Source: Grifola frondosa | Lineage: Eukaryota; Basidiomycota; Agaricomycetes; Polyporales; Grifolaceae | Reading direction: 5' to 3' | NCBI GenBank assembly: GCA_001683735.1 | Contig: LUGG01000015.1 | Coordinates: forward strand, 930,001-994,000 | Length of the DNA: 64,000 nt | Shown: piece by piece, positions 20,398 through 33,210 of the stretch | Position numbering within the stretch: the first letter of the stretch is position 1 | Layout of the letters: every line of letters begins with the position of its first letter | Program-made: the position numbers and the translations under genes | The notes under the pieces: model-generated | What the model was told of the DNA's origin: nothing | Seen by the model: only the letters and a program-made list of their open reading frames with translations | Database searches by the model: none

Positions 20398-23396
20398 TCA
20401 ACTTAAATTTTTGTCGAAAAGATATCGGAATAATACAAAATCATGATGCCGCAAATAAGGATTGACATAAAACTGTCTACACTGGTCAAGAACATCTTCC
20501 GACGTCCATGAACGCTCCATCCGCTTGCCCCATATTGGAAGTAAATGACAGCTACGTTCTATCTGTGTAACAGGAATGATAGAGACTCTGCGTCTACGGC
20601 TTCGGGAAGAATGAGAGACTTTGTACATGCCTGTGTCCGGATCAGGAGTGCGAAAGGGAGTGAACCACTCCACAAATGCCAGCGGGTGCTTAAATTGAGC
20701 ACCATAGGCCTCCGGCAATTTGAATATAGCTCGCAATCGAGCTACGCATAGACCTGGAGTTTAATGTAAGCGGGTGACATGAATATTAGTCAAGGCAAAT
20801 GAACATACCATCAAGAGGGTTGTCCAAGTCATACTCAACATCTGCGGGAGTCTGACGTGCCAACACCGTGCAAAATGTGCCGGAGCTGCCTTCTTCAGCC
20901 TTCGCGTAGGCCTAGAAGGAGTTGCACGAATTGTATCCGTGTAGGTTTCCGAGAGACCTGACGAAGAGGAGGTAGATGAATCTTCATACGTTTATATACC
21001 GAAAATTGACTGCGAAGGCTAAGGTGCTTGGCGGCAGCGGGCAGTGTTCGACTACGAGAAGATGCTCGTAAAAAGTCTTCAAGGGTGCGTATGAAGTTGC
21101 TACAGCCAAAGTCATGTTCAAGTGAGAGCACAGTGGTTCTGGGTAGTCCGGGCTCCTTGGCAATGGTATATCGTGGGCCGTTGCGATAGTCGTGTTCATG
21201 GGGAGGAGTGGTTCTTCGCTTTCTGAGTCGTCTGGTGCATTACCAGATTGGGAAGGGCGTGGGAGAGACTCGACCCACTGCAAGTAATTGTTAAATCGAT
21301 GGACAGCTTCTCGACGTGCCAGCCAAGTTGTCATTTGCTCAACGTATGCTCTCTTGTTTGATGCTGCGTATGCTTGCTTTGCATAGTCGATATGGAGTCG
21401 TTCGGAGCCCTCGGTGTTGAAGCCATCCGCCGTTCCAAGCTTTCGGATGGAGGCCTGGTAGTGCTGAGTCGAGTGCACTTTCGGTATGTTGAAGTGTTCT
21501 CGCACACCAAACTTGACGAAAACCTCCTTATTAGCATGGAATGTAGCCCATGCATCATCAAGGTGGGCAAGTGATGCATCGGAATGGGCCTCAAAGTGCG
21601 CGTAGTAGATGAAGTCGAGAACAGCTCGCACTGCTCGAAGGACGGCGGGGTCCGAAGCGCCAGTGAGTACTCCAAGAAACACCTTCTCCATATTCTTGTA
21701 TTCCGTTCCAGTCCACTGGGAAATCAGTGAGATCCCCTTTTTGAAGTGACGCAGGTCCGGATGTGTTGGCAAAGCCCGAAATCGACGATCGACCTCCGCG
21801 GCACCTCCTTCCATGCATTCGGTTGCCCAAGATACCGTATGGTCCTTGAAGACGCCCTTATGGAGTTGGTGAAGGATATCAGGGGTGATGCACTCGAAGA
21901 TATCGCAGTGAGGTAGGTGTGCCCAAAATGGCTCGATGAGACGTAGACCGTAACGTTTGAATTCAGCAGGTTTTTCTCCTCGTGCAGCCTCAGCAATGAT
22001 GCGTTGAACGTCATCGGGATTCCGCATGGTTGAATACACAGGATCTCCCAAGCTCGCAGGACAAGCTGTACATTTTGGACAGCAGTTCTCCTGGCAAGCG
22101 GCTACGAGGCATTGCTCCGGATGATCGGCGATATAGGCTGCAACAATTGGATGAACCCTGCGTATAGCGCCGTCTGCGCAAACCATATCAACGCCATCGC
22201 GGCCAGCTTGGATAAGCGGTTCGAGTATCGACTGCATACACGAATGAAAAAGTCGGTAGCCTTGTAATGAACGTTGAGAACTGGAAAAGCACTGAAGCTT
22301 TGTAACAGGTATGTAGCCGACAAGAACAGTGGCACGTTTACTTGGCTGTCGCCGAGTAGCCTTCGAAATATTGCCTAGACTGAGGTAAACCGGCCACGCC
22401 TGCTTATCGCCACTGAATCGTGATAGCTGTGTCTTGTCCGACGATAGAATAACTGGCGCTACGGTGGCTCCATCTGGCAATGCACTCTAAACATTTAAAG
22501 GTGAGCCTCATATTAGTTTGACTCATTAACTCGTACCTGAACATCCCACCACCAGTCACCGGTCCACATCTCATCGTAAATCCGAACGTCACCCTCAAGA
22601 TCACCATACATCTTTTCTGGAGCATACCGAATGTCGTCCTTGAACATAGGATTGCCGAGAAGTTCACGGATGCAATCTACCGGGTTCCGTCTCCATAGCT
22701 CCACGTTTTCCACTTGTGTCTGACCCTTATCATCTTTTAGATCTCCCGTCACTTCGAAAGGTTCACATATCCAGGCTGGGCCCTCCGGGAGCGCGTCGAT
22801 TTTTTTCAAAAATGCATTCTTATTATGATACGAAAGTGAGGAACGTTTTCGTGTCTGCGATGTATATTTAATTGATATAATAATAATAATGTGAACTGAC
22901 ATACGATGGATAGGTTAAGATAGCTATCAATAGCTTCTTGACTAATTCCGGTGGTCATAAGCCAGTCGGCCAACTCCCACTCCTCTCGATCTGCGAACGG
23001 CGCCCAATTGTCCTCACCCGCAGCATGTTTTCGATCACAAATGATCTCAAACTGGGTCTTGGCCTGACCGATGACCTCTGCAACTGGCGACGGAAAGTCC
23101 TCAATCCACGGCCGCCTCGGTAATCCGCCTGGCTCCGCGTCGTCAACTTCTTCAACTGTTGTCTGGCGTGATGTCGTATTATGTGGTTGAGAGGGAGAGG
23201 GAGATGTGTAGTCCATTTGTACTTCCTGCAGGTCATCCTCCAAGTGAGAGATACTGGGCTCGTTGTCCGATATTACGCGTCGAAAGGAATTTCGGCAAGA
23301 AAGCTTTTGTGCAACATGAGATCGGAGACCTCTTAAAGTAGGCATCTTTTGATGACAGAATTGGCACTGATAGGATGGCATAGTAGAAACCAACAA
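20398..23396 (-). CDS. Plavaka-type CACTA (EnSpm) transposase
   Basis: A multi-exon minus-strand gene that looks intact. Exon 1 (from 23396, or the methionine at 23381, to 22905) has an N-terminal zinc-finger-like motif YQCQFCHQKMPTLRGLRSHV..C. Exon 2 (22854-22537) contains VELWRRNPVDCIRELLGNP and YDEMWTGDWWWDVQ. Exon 3 (from 22486) carries the core: VILSSDKTQLSRFSGDKQAW, PVYLSLGNI, HPIVAAYIADHPEQCL, ACQENCCPKC, CDIFECITPDILHQLHKG, HYQASIRKLGTADGFNTEGSE. Later exons encode YAKAEEGSSGTFCTVLARQT and the C-terminal block HPLAFVEWFTPF..GMYKVSHSSRS..PVTQIERSCHLLPIWG..VNPYLRHHDF to 20398. These are signatures of the fungal Plavaka family. It should cut and paste its element by a DDE reaction. The 188-bp gap to the divergent DUF6532 gene suggests both belong to one element. 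Confidence 0.85.
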
Positions 23397-23584
23397 GCTA
23401 GAAGGATGACGGGGCTGCGCAGAGTCGTGCTACATGGCGTCGTACTCACCTCCGAGTAGCCAAGAGGAGTAGCCAAATAGCCAAACGTGGAAACCTCTAT
23501 TCGCATGTCAAGCAATTTTCAATATGTACGCCTACGCTCTTGCTTTCCCTCCCATAAACTTGCTCACTCTCCCCCTACTCCGTC
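23397..23584. promoter_or_regulatory. Shared divergent promoter region
   Basis: 188 bp separate the Plavaka start (minus) and the DUF6532 start (plus). CAAGCTAGAAGGATGACGGG and GAGTAGCCAAGAGGAGTAGC lie here; the latter contains a short direct repeat (GAGTAGCCAA). Pyrimidine-rich stretches precede the DUF6532 ATG, as is common before fungal start sites. Co-regulation is inferred from spacing only. Confidence 0.45.
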
Positions 23585-25502
23585 ATGTCAAAGCGCACAA
23601 CCTCTAACAATAGGAATACATCTGTATCTGACGACGACATACTGGTGCCGCCTAGCAAAAAAAAACCCAGAAAGTCTCGTGACGATCTTACCGAAAACGA
23701 AGTGTTCGAAGAGCGTACGCGCACGGTCCGTCAACGATCGGAAAAGCAGCAACGAATAGGTATGACTTTCTTGTAATCTGGTGCAACACACAATAAAATT
23801 ATATGGGCAGATGCAGAAGGTCAACAGCGAAAAACTATGGAGCTGCAAAACCTGCGTCGTCAAAACAAGGAACTTCGAAAGCTGTTGGCCACGAGCGAGG
23901 CGACAGTTCAGCCACGCACCACTGAAGGGCGTGTTAGTCCTAGCGCTTACGAACATCTTCCAGTCGAGTCAGAAGATGAAGACGAGGAAGAAACTGCGAC
24001 TGCAAATTTGCATTCTGCGGTGAGTGATTACTTCAACATATATTTACTAGTTGCTCATGTATCTCAGTTTCGTAAGGGTTCACCGATTATGCAAACTCCC
24101 CGTCCCACACGTATCAACCTGCTACGTCGAGAAGGGGATCCCATACCCTCCACACCACGGAACTACGTTGTACCGCCAACACCTGCAACTGAAGGTCGTC
24201 AACATTACGGGCCATCCTCTCCGGCTCCTCACTCTCCGATCCCTCACTCTCCGATCCCTCAATCGCCGACACTTACAGCAAACACTCCTCATCCACGTGA
24301 GCTATCCTCCCCGATGCCTCAAAACTCACAGCAGCGACTCCGTCCTGAGCGATCCTCCTCATCCATCGCTTCCACGGTGGCGACTAGTACTCTCAAGCCA
24401 GCGCTTTTTCGTGCAGGTGAACAGCCTAAAGGACGGCCGAAGGTTCATGACTATGAAGATTATGTCAAATCACTTCTAATCGAAGCCATTCGAATTTTTG
24501 AGTGCTTCCTATACACTATTAACCCTTTTCCAAACCCACAGGAGACGGGAGAATGGGTCCGTGAGATTTGGAGGATGGTGTGTGCTGCGCGCGAAGATCC
24601 ACAGCAATACGAGTTAACCGATCGGATGATTCAATTGGTATGTTATTATTGACATGTTCTGGATGAGCTATCTTACGGATCTATGTTCAAAGATTATAAC
24701 ACGAAAATCAAATGCTCGTGGCGACGTCGTTGATCTGGCTCGCACGTTAACACCAAAAGCATATCACTTTCAAGCTGGTGACAAAAAGAACACGGAACGC
24801 AAGAATTTGCAATGCTATCGGGAACTTACTGATGACTCCGCGTTCCATTATAAGGTACGTACAGGTCCGCACTAATTTCTATTTCATGCTTACGACTTCC
24901 AAATTGTAGACATTTGACGCAGTCTCCGACACGCGTTCCGGGTTCTCACAACATCCTTACATCTTTGAGCTTATCCAGAAGGCATTTTTCAAAAATACAC
25001 GCTCTCTCGGAGTAGAGTTTCGCAAGTACTTCGACCCAATTCCGATGGTTACAATAGCATTTGTTCTCACAGCTGTATGTCCTTCAATTTGGTTGCTGTT
25101 ACTATTTCTGCTCATCTGTATCAGATTTCGGCGAACATCAACGAGTGGTCCACCGGCAAACACATCCAAACCCATTTCCGAGAGTCCGACCAGAAAGATA
25201 TTTATCTAAACTATCTTGGAGACCTTCAGCGCTGGGAGAAATCGGCTCCGCAAGTCGTGACGAACATCCGGAAGAAGTGGCATGATCGTGCACGGTATGT
25301 TGCAATCTTGGTATTCAATATATTGTTAGCTGATAGTGACTGCGCTTCTTGCTCCGATAGTCGCATCGCCGGTGCAATGATTGATGATGCTGTAAATAGG
25401 TCTGTGTCCGAGAATGCTATGAAAGCGGCGCAATTGGAGCTGCAGGGACGGAGTGGTCTTACGGATAGCGAGGATGACGGTGACGGCAATGTTGACGAAT
25501 AA
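23585..25502 (+). CDS. DUF6532-type protein with coiled coil
   Basis: Seven exons, 23585-23759, 23811-24019, 24068-24637, 24693-24854, 24910-25074, 25125-25294 and 25361-25502, join in frame across short GT-AG introns to give about 530 residues. The N-terminus is basic (PPSKKKPRKSRDD), followed by a leucine/charge coiled coil (MELQNLRRQNKELRKLLA) and an acidic run. A Pro/Ser-rich spacer follows (SPIPHSPIPQSP). The C-terminal half has the DUF6532 pattern: HPYIFELIQKAFFKNTRSLG, PMVTIAFVLTA, then ISANINEWSTGKH. DUF6532 proteins are common in Agaricomycete genomes and often sit beside transposases; their function is unknown to me. Divergent from and close to the Plavaka gene, it may be an accessory protein of that transposon. 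Confidence 0.8.
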
Positions 25503-26500
25503 TGTACTGTATTACTAGTTACAATATCTTGTCATTTTCTTGGAACATGTTTAAAATTAATTGGCACACCAGAGCTTCCCGGATGGGATCCGATTATATT
25601 TTCATAAATCATGAACAAGATATCCCTCACGAGACTAAGAACATATGAGAAGTACAAGAGTATCCTAAAACATCTTGGAGATACAGCAGCTCTACTCAGG
25701 CTCATGAGTGCTCAATTGTCATTCGGCCATACTATTGGATACTAGGGAGATGCCGTGTGAAACTATCCAAGCTCGGATGTAGGGGGCTTTACTATCCCAC
25801 TCGACGTACAACTGAGTCTATCTGGGACAATACAGTAAAGCAAAAATTTCCTGATGTACTTCCCGCAAAATCTCCTCTCCTTGTTGAGAGATCCCGCAGG
25901 AAGACTTTCTTTGCATACGGCCACAACGTTTGAGGAAATCATGATAATTTGCGTCAAGTTCTCATTGAGCGGCGTCGAAGTGGTTGGACTTCGGACGCCC
26001 AAGAGTACACTCTAAATCGCATATAGGATAGACTCCGTGTGGGCTTCAAGGTACGCCTACATGAAATCGGAAAGCTTGTTATGCTGCGTTGCAGATGAGA
26101 GAGTGAACCATCCGCTTTCAGTTCCGTCTAAAAATCCTAATGCGACCCCCCCCCCCATCCAAATGCCTGCTGCTAAAATCTATGTTCAACAGATTATTGG
26201 CATCAATCGACAATCCGCTGTAGTTTCAAGCGACACCGCGGTCCGCTGCGCTTTCGGTTCGCTAAGAACCATGCTTGCCACGATGTCATGATTCCCGAAG
26301 ACCTTCCACTTCTGGACTATCCACGCCCTCCGAGTCATAAAGAGTCAGTCGGCTATTTACCGCATGTTCTTTCTTATCCACCACGTCCCAACCCTGCTAC
26401 TATCCAAGTTCCACCACTCCTGTGAGTCGTTCATTCGTATCCAATGAATGACTTGTTCCGAAGTCCTGACAATTCCCACTTTGCGTTCCTAGGTCACTTC
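25503..26500. other. Intergenic, with a broken open stretch near 25730-26050
   Basis: From about 25730 one plus-strand frame reads RPYYWILGRCRVKLSKLG through SIWDNTVKQKFPDVLPAK and RRKTFFAYGHNV, then continues past stops through QVLIERRRSGWTSDAQEY. This looks like decayed coding sequence, but I cannot name it. A C13 run lies at 26143-26155. The rest shows nothing. Confidence 0.35.
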
Positions 26501-26526
26501 GTTTATTGACCTGGCCTATTTTCGGG

Positions 26527-28152
26527 ATGCACCATTGCCTCTCTATCACGGAGATCCTTGTGGAAATCGTTGAAGATGTGTATCTAGATGCTGATCCGGA
26601 TGCCGTCCCTCGCGGACCCTCTTCTGTCGCTGCTCTCGCACGTACATGTCGCACATTTCTGGAGCCTTCTCTGGATCGCCTATGGCGTGTACAGCTCTCG
26701 GATGTACCGCTATTGAAAACTCTACCGGATGACTTCCTGAGAGATTGTGAGAGCGTTGATAACGAATCTGATAGACTAAATGTGAATATCTAAACCATTA
26801 TTGATGCACTGCTGAGACTTATATTCCCGTTGTGACAATGACAGATGTTCATTCGGATGGTCCGTCCTGAATTATTTTCGAGATTTGATACCTATGCGCC
26901 GCGCATCAAGTATTTCGGCACCGAAACCCATTATTTCGCCTGCACAATGCTTGCCCATTCCCTTTTCCTTGCATTCGTGGAAGGATATTCGCGATCCTTC
27001 GTTTCCAAGACCGACCCCCATGCGATTCACCTGTCCTCCAATTCCCATCTAGTATCTATCCTCGTTGGGCCATCACTTCAGGCGCTGCGCTTTGGCGACT
27101 TTTTCATCGATGAATGTAAAACCTTTCTTTCCCGGATGGCACAGTCTTGTCATTCTCTTAGTCAATTCTCAGTGTCCTCTCGTCACGAAATGATATCCCC
27201 TGTCGCATTGCCTTCAGCAATCCTGGACATCATACAGGGATCCGTGAATATGCGGAAGTTCTGCTTCACTGTTGCTCCGGCGGACGAGGCTATCATTCAC
27301 ATGGCTTCTATCCCTACATTAACAGAAGCGCAGTTCCGAGTTAATTCCATCGATGCTTTCCGTCGTCTCCCCCGCATTCCCCTCCGCCAATGGTTCCCCG
27401 CGTTGCAGTCCCTCACCATCTGCATTCCTCATATCCACTTCGCTAGCGCGTTACTTCAGGTGATACAGCCCTGCCAACTGCGCGAACTACGTGTTATCTG
27501 TGATCACATGCCTTCAGCACTTAGGCTGCAGCAGTTCTTATCCATTCTACGGGGTTCCTGTTCACACTCGTCTCTAGTGCTGTTCCAATTGGGTGTCTGT
27601 CATGCCCTGGAGACCGATCTTCGGCGATTAGTCATGGGCACGCCAAGTGTTGATATCGATATCGACATCATCGCTCCCCTGCTTGAATTCACAGGTCTTC
27701 AATCCGTGTGGTTTGACATGAGCACGGCCATATCAATGCAGATGGACAATGCGACATTGCTGCATCTTGCCACGCAGTTACCCCGAGTGGAGGTTCTCCG
27801 TTTCTCCGCAGCATCTCCTGTCACTCTTGCTGGCTTGCATTCATTAATACAGCACTGCAGACACCTCCGAACCTTGGAATTAGCCATCGACATAACTCAC
27901 GATGATCTGGGACCTGGAGATACTTCGATTAACGAACGGGTTACTACCATCGATCTTAGGTCCTCCATACTTCACGGCGATTCCTCTATGATGGCCAGAT
28001 CGTTGTTCAGAATGTTCCCCAACTTACAGAACATTCGTCAGATGGATTCGAATGGCAGTCCCATTCACCGCGGTTTCGTTCTGCCTTATTGGCAGGAAGT
28101 AGAGCAAAGAATACGCAATTTACGTGCGGCTGCGAGCTCGCCGGCATCCTAA
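26527..28152 (+). CDS. F-box domain protein with LRR-like C-terminus
   Basis: Two exons, 26527-26781 and 26845-28152, joined by a 63-bp GTGAAT..ACAG intron in phase 0, give about 520 residues. The N-terminus (LSITEILVEIVEDV..SSVAALARTCRTFLEPSLDRLWR) has the L-P/T-E-(I/L)-L..I, A(R)TC(R)..PaLd.LW pattern of the F-box. The remainder alternates hydrophobic strands and helices (LQSLTICIPHIHF, LRELRVICDHMP, LPRVEVLRFSA, CRHLRTLELAI), as in Agaricomycete F-box/LRR-like proteins. F-box proteins are substrate receptors of SCF ubiquitin ligases, binding Skp1 through the F-box. The start at 26527 is chosen over 26506 because it begins the F-box directly. The family is greatly expanded in mushrooms; the target is unknown. 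Confidence 0.8.
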
Positions 28153-28811
28153 ATACACATGTATGTTTGGAATTTGCTGAGACAACTTTCCGGAGAATGC
28201 TTACCCATTGCAATAGAGATTCCTTCCAAGAGCGAATGGCATGTTCAATGAAGTGTCGAGTCCGCGTCCTTCAGATCCCAATGTTACTTCTCTTGTTCTG
28301 AGTGTTGATATCCTTTCACAGGTTATATATTCTCTTTGAATTTTCTCTGCGATTGCAAGTGATTTGTGTTCACTGGACATTCTCCATAGCGGAAGCACTC
28401 TGAAGAATCTTCGTTTAAACAATCTTCAAATATGGCCTATGATTTTCTCTATCGCGTGCACCTTCTCTCCACCTGCTTTCAACAGCTGCACGGCCGCACG
28501 CACCGCGTCTCTCACAGCGACCGCGACTGCCTACTCGCGCATATCTTGAGGAATGCGGTTCGGATGCGTGTCACTTCGGAGCGTAGTGTCACGTTCCCGT
28601 GCAAATATAGTACGCGACGCGTGACGACGCACGCTCTGCACTAATATATCAAGACCTCTAGCCGTTTCGTCTTCAAGTCAACTCCATATAGTTCACGACA
28701 GGCGTCGCAGGCTTACACAACATAAGCAATGCTCAGCGCAAAGAGTATAAGCTATTAATACATCAGCCTCGTCCGTACAAGTCACTCCAGACACCAAAGA
28801 CCGCCGTCAGC
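28153..28811. other. Intergenic between F-box and MFS genes
   Basis: No gene recognised. The two flanking genes converge here (F-box plus, MFS minus), so the stretch holds both 3' ends. A GC/CpG-rich part near 28480-28630 includes CGCGACGCGTGACG, an ACGCGT core resembling the array at 0.9-2.8 kb. Confidence 0.4.
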
Positions 28812-31394
28812 TCAAATCAAATACCTGAACCCTTTCTTTCGCTCAAGCGCCTCCTCGAACGAGATGCCCTCCAGCCGCGCGGCCTCCTCGATGCGCTCGC
28901 GCCGCGCGCCCTTCAGGTTCTCCAGCTCCTCCCTCTCCAGCCTTGCGTTCTGCCGCACCAACATGCAGCGGATCACTGCGCGTCCTTAGTTAGCGACTGC
29001 GCGCGCGCAGTGGGGGATGTACGTACCGAGGGCGAGCGCGCTGCTAAGAACGAGACCCGAAAGGCCGATGAGCATCGACTGGTGGTAGTTCGGCGCCCAG
29101 GACGCCTTCCAGACGTACGAGCTAATGCTGCAATTCGTGCGTGGCGGTGAGACAATGGATCTCGGTGATGTAAGATGACTTACAGATTCCCGAGGTTCCC
29201 GAACCCGTTCACGATGCCGATCGCTGCTGAGCGTTTGGCGGGCGGGCGTGGCACCGCGTTCGATACCCACACTAGGGTCAGCGCGAAGCCTGTCCGCGCG
29301 ACAGAGTGAGTGTCTCACTCAGAAAGAAGAAAGAACGGCGTCTCGACTCACCTGCATACCCAGACGCCATGAGGAACATGGCGACGTAGCGGCCGCCGAT
29401 GGACATCGTGGTGACGCCGATGATGTAGCCGACGATGACGCCCCACCATGGGACGCAGATGTGGAAGTAGCGCTCGCCGGTTTTGTCTGTCGTGAGAGTA
29501 TGAGCGGCGAGTAAGTGGAGAGAGCGGGAAGAGCGTACCTGCGTGCCAGGCGTTCAGACAGCAGACGAACGTGGCGACGATCCACGGGGGTCTGGAAGAA
29601 GAAAAAGTGAGTGGGAGGACGCATGTGTTGGAGTGTGGGGTGCTCACGCTGCAAGGACGAGTGTGATGGTTGTGGAGAAACCGAGCGTGCCAGCGATCCT
29701 GAAAGGACATTCTAGTGAGTATCGGATGAAAGTAACGAGAAATCGATCTACGTTGGGAAGAAGTTGACGAAACCCAGTCCCAGAAGTTGTGCACAGCTCA
29801 TCAATGCAAATATTGGCACTTTCGGGTCCTTCAGCGCCATGATAAGCCCAGTGAATGCCCTATGTAGTAGCATTGTCAGAGACGAGATCACACGTGACGA
29901 AAATGCGTTATTTACGATTCGGTGGAGCTATCCTCGTCAGCCTCGCCTGCGTCCTCTGCGAGCCGGACCTGCGCGAGTCTCCGCTGTGCAGGCGTGAGCC
30001 AGCGTGTGTTGTGGGGCTGCAGTCGACCCGTCAGTACATACAGATGCTGGTTGAGAGGTTAGACGAACGTAGTCGGGCAATAGGAAGCTGGTACAGGAAT
30101 TAGTTTTGAGGCAAGATGACACAGTTCGACATTACATACACAGCGAAGAAACCAAGGCAGATGGTGATGGATCCCTAATGAACGCAATCTAAGAGGACTT
30201 TTGCAAAGCGATGTGACATGATCGAGGATACCTCTATGTAGAACAACCTAGAAACGAAAGAATAATCAGTATGTAGAGCGGTGCGGACGCTTATTATCAT
30301 TGTGCTTACCATCTCCAGGCTCGTATACCTAGCTTACCTTCCATTCGCGACAGAATTCCGGCAGCCATAAGCTGCCAGAGGATCAGCATTCCACACAAAC
30401 AACCGAAAGGCATGACCTCACACTTCCAAATGCATTAGAGATCAGCAGACCCCCGTACAATATCGCCGAGCGGAACGCAAGTTCCTGCCATAGTTCAATA
30501 CCTGAATATGTGTCCTGTTGAGGCTGAAAGGATTACCTTGCGTGTGTACCATCGCGAAAGCAAGTATATCGCGCCGGGGTAAAACGCAGCCTGCAGAACC
30601 TGTCACAACTGCACAATTGACAAGAAGCGACGTCGCGCACCTCTGGAAGCCCGACGCAGATACGGGTGAGGAGGATCCCCGCATAGTTTCGGCTGACCTG
30701 TCAATAAATCAGCTGTGCGGTCCCCTGGGATGAGAATTGGGCACGCACTCCGGTGAGAGCGCTTGTGAGGCCCCAGATGACGACACAGACGGGTATATAG
30801 TAGGATGGCCTGCGTATCAACAACATTAATATATAACTTAACAGTGAGAGGGAATGCAGGATGCCTCGAAATGCGATTTAGTATCTGGACACGCACAAAT
30901 GAGATGAGTGTTTCACGTGTGCGTGCGAGAACTTACCATGTTGGACGGAATTTGCGCGGGCACGTAGGATGCGTAAAGCACCGCCAAAACGGTCGCGTAT
31001 TGTATATCTGTAGCAACCGGTGAACACACGATACCAGTAGAATCAGCGGCACCACTCACCAGTCAATCCTAGATCCTGTGTCAGACCTTTCAACTTCGCA
31101 GAAGTGACTGCCGTTCGCTAGGTATAATCATGAGTCCTTCTCGCACAAGGCCAGAGCTTGCTGCCTCACGTCGATGTAGTTCATGATGAAAATGACGATG
31201 ATAGTAGGGAGGAGCCTCATATCCAGCTTCCTCACTAACTCTCGTTCCGCGGCGGGCCTCACATCCATCGCGAGCAGCTCGCCGTCCTCCATCATGACAG
31301 GGTCCGCTGAGGGTGACGATTTCCGCTCGACATGCTCCACGAGAACGCCGTCCTTCTCTTGCACTTTGATGCTCTCCAGCTCGTTCTGCGACAT
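28812..31394 (-). CDS. MFS permease, anion:cation symporter (Dal5/allantoate-type) family
   Basis: A gene of many short exons. Exon 1 (31394-31170) ends in TM1, VIFIMNYID, and the next exon begins RTAVTSAKLKGLTQDLGLT, the classic NYIDR..(A)RLKGLE.DLGLT of this family. Later exons read DIQYATVLAVLYASYVPAQI-PSNM, PSYYIPVCVVIWGLTSALTG, NYAGILLTRICVGLPE, VLQAAFYPGAIYLLSRWYTR-K, ELAFRSAILYGGLLISNAFG, PWWGVIVGYIIGVTTMSIGG and SSYVWKASWAPNYHQSMLIG, ending KKGFRYLI with the stop at 28812. Twelve membrane helices are expected. Fungal relatives carry allantoate, nicotinate, pantothenate or similar anions with protons; the substrate here cannot be told. The frame is intact as far as I traced it. Confidence 0.85.
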
Positions 31395-33189
31395 GGCGGG
31401 GAGAGGAGATAAGGGAAGAAGAACGCAGTCGTGAGCATTTTAAACGCGCGGGGACCTGTCAGTGTATATGGCAGAATCTATTTGGAGTGGACCCGTGACC
31501 GAGCTCTCCACTCTGCGCAAGACAAGAAGAAGCACGGGTTTGGTGCACTGTGCCCTGAATAGGCGGTCACCTGAGCGTATCGTGATGCCTTTGTCGCACG
31601 CTAATTTCGTTGCGCGGGACACCGGCGGCGGCGTATTGCATCGACGATCCTGCGTGTTCGGGATCGATGGGAATGGTGGTTCGCCCTGAAAGAAAGGGAA
31701 GAAGGAAGCGACAAAGTAGAACGCGGGAGACGCGAAGCGCTCTGATATGAAGAAGCGTTTGTAGAGCGCTGGGTGGGATGGATCTGCAGCGTCGATGCGG
31801 GTAGCACTAGTGCGGGGGAGGCGCGGCCACGCCCGGGCCGCCTGACGATTTTCCGCATTCGTGTATATCGCCAAAACGTCGCCGATTGGCTAGGTGTGCG
31901 CGGCATCAGGGATGTCGCCGCTCCATCTGACAAGCGATCGATGCTGACGCTCCGCAGTTTTATGTTCGAGCTCGCTACAATGTAGATTGGTCTGATGAGT
32001 AGCCACGTAACGGCAGCTGGATGGACCGGAGGAGGGTGTTTACCACGGAGCGTCAGAGGGAGAGTGGACCTACGTGCGTGCTCCTATGACTGTTGAAGAA
32101 TATTCCTAGAAGTGTGTGGAGGGAGACATGAACTAGAAGTACACAATTCCAGTGATCAGCATGCACGTTCATTGCTCGCATCTGAAAATGAAAATGACAC
32201 CATGAAGTAATTTGGAAGTGTAATCACCGTGATCTAACTCTTCAGGGTTCAATCGCGGGGAAGGACACAGGTCCCGCATATATCAAGAGACTGACCAAGA
32301 AAAACGCCTGCACCAGCTGTGTTCCATGCCGCGTGTGAAGCGTCCCACAAAGATATGTGCCGAAAGACGAAAAATGGTGGATGGGACCACGGGTCGGTCA
32401 CAGTGAATCTACCGGAGTCTAGTCGGTAGGTCATGATCACTACGCAGCGCCCAAACTTCCCGAGTCTAGCTTCACGAAAGATCGGACTACGACAAAAGCA
32501 GGTACGATGCACAACCAGGAAGGCCCGAGACAGCGAGGCTTTTCAGTGAGCAACAAGATGATAGGAAGGCCACATCGTGCGCTACCAACGTCGGAAGATT
32601 CGATGGTATGCTAAGGAATGGAGACGAAGAGAGGCAAGGAATATCATCGATCAGGCGTGCCGCGTGCAACGATGGGGAACCGGGAATAGACATCCCACGC
32701 GACAGGAGCTGCAAGAAGCACGGAGACACGGCGAAATCGACTCGGGGGAGCTCAACAGCATCCTTGTATATGGTGGATTACATTCATGAGATTTGAACCA
32801 AGAAAAAGGGATGAAGTGCACTCACATCCACCCAGAGTGGTATATCAGGTATATCACGGACCCGGGATAGTACAGCAGGGCCCTTGGAATCGCCAGCCAT
32901 TTGTGATAAGTTAGCAGTGAAACTTGAAGCGCGTTGGAATGAGTCAATATCAATGTAATAAGTCGTGGAAATATAAGCTTACGCAAGAAGCAATGGGGGA
33001 AGTGGGGTGAAGAAAACCAATTGCACCGTGAGCTCATTGGATAACTTAGACTATCTGAGATAGACATCAGGTTTATGGCCATCTTCTCTTAATGATACTA
33101 CAAGTTGCAGGACTCCTCCTCTATAGTATCGTTAGCTGATGGTGGTTCAAACGTTCAACGTTCATTGCTTATAGCGATCGGGCTGGTCG
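31395..33189. other. Intergenic, 5' of MFS gene; nothing firm
   Basis: About 1.8 kb without a convincing gene. The frames at 31440-31930 overlap each other on both strands and look like GC-rich shadows. The MFS promoter should lie in the first few hundred bases. Nothing recognisable was seen at 32000-33189. Confidence 0.45.
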
Positions 33190-33210
33190 ATCTGAAGTCC
33201 TAATCGGGAA

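Noticed and set aside
19928..25800. CACTA-style ends for the Plavaka element (CCCACTAATTAGTGGG near 19928; ACTATCCCAC near 25783)
   Set aside because: Only about ten bases pair between the two sides and no target duplication was seen, so I do not claim element boundaries.
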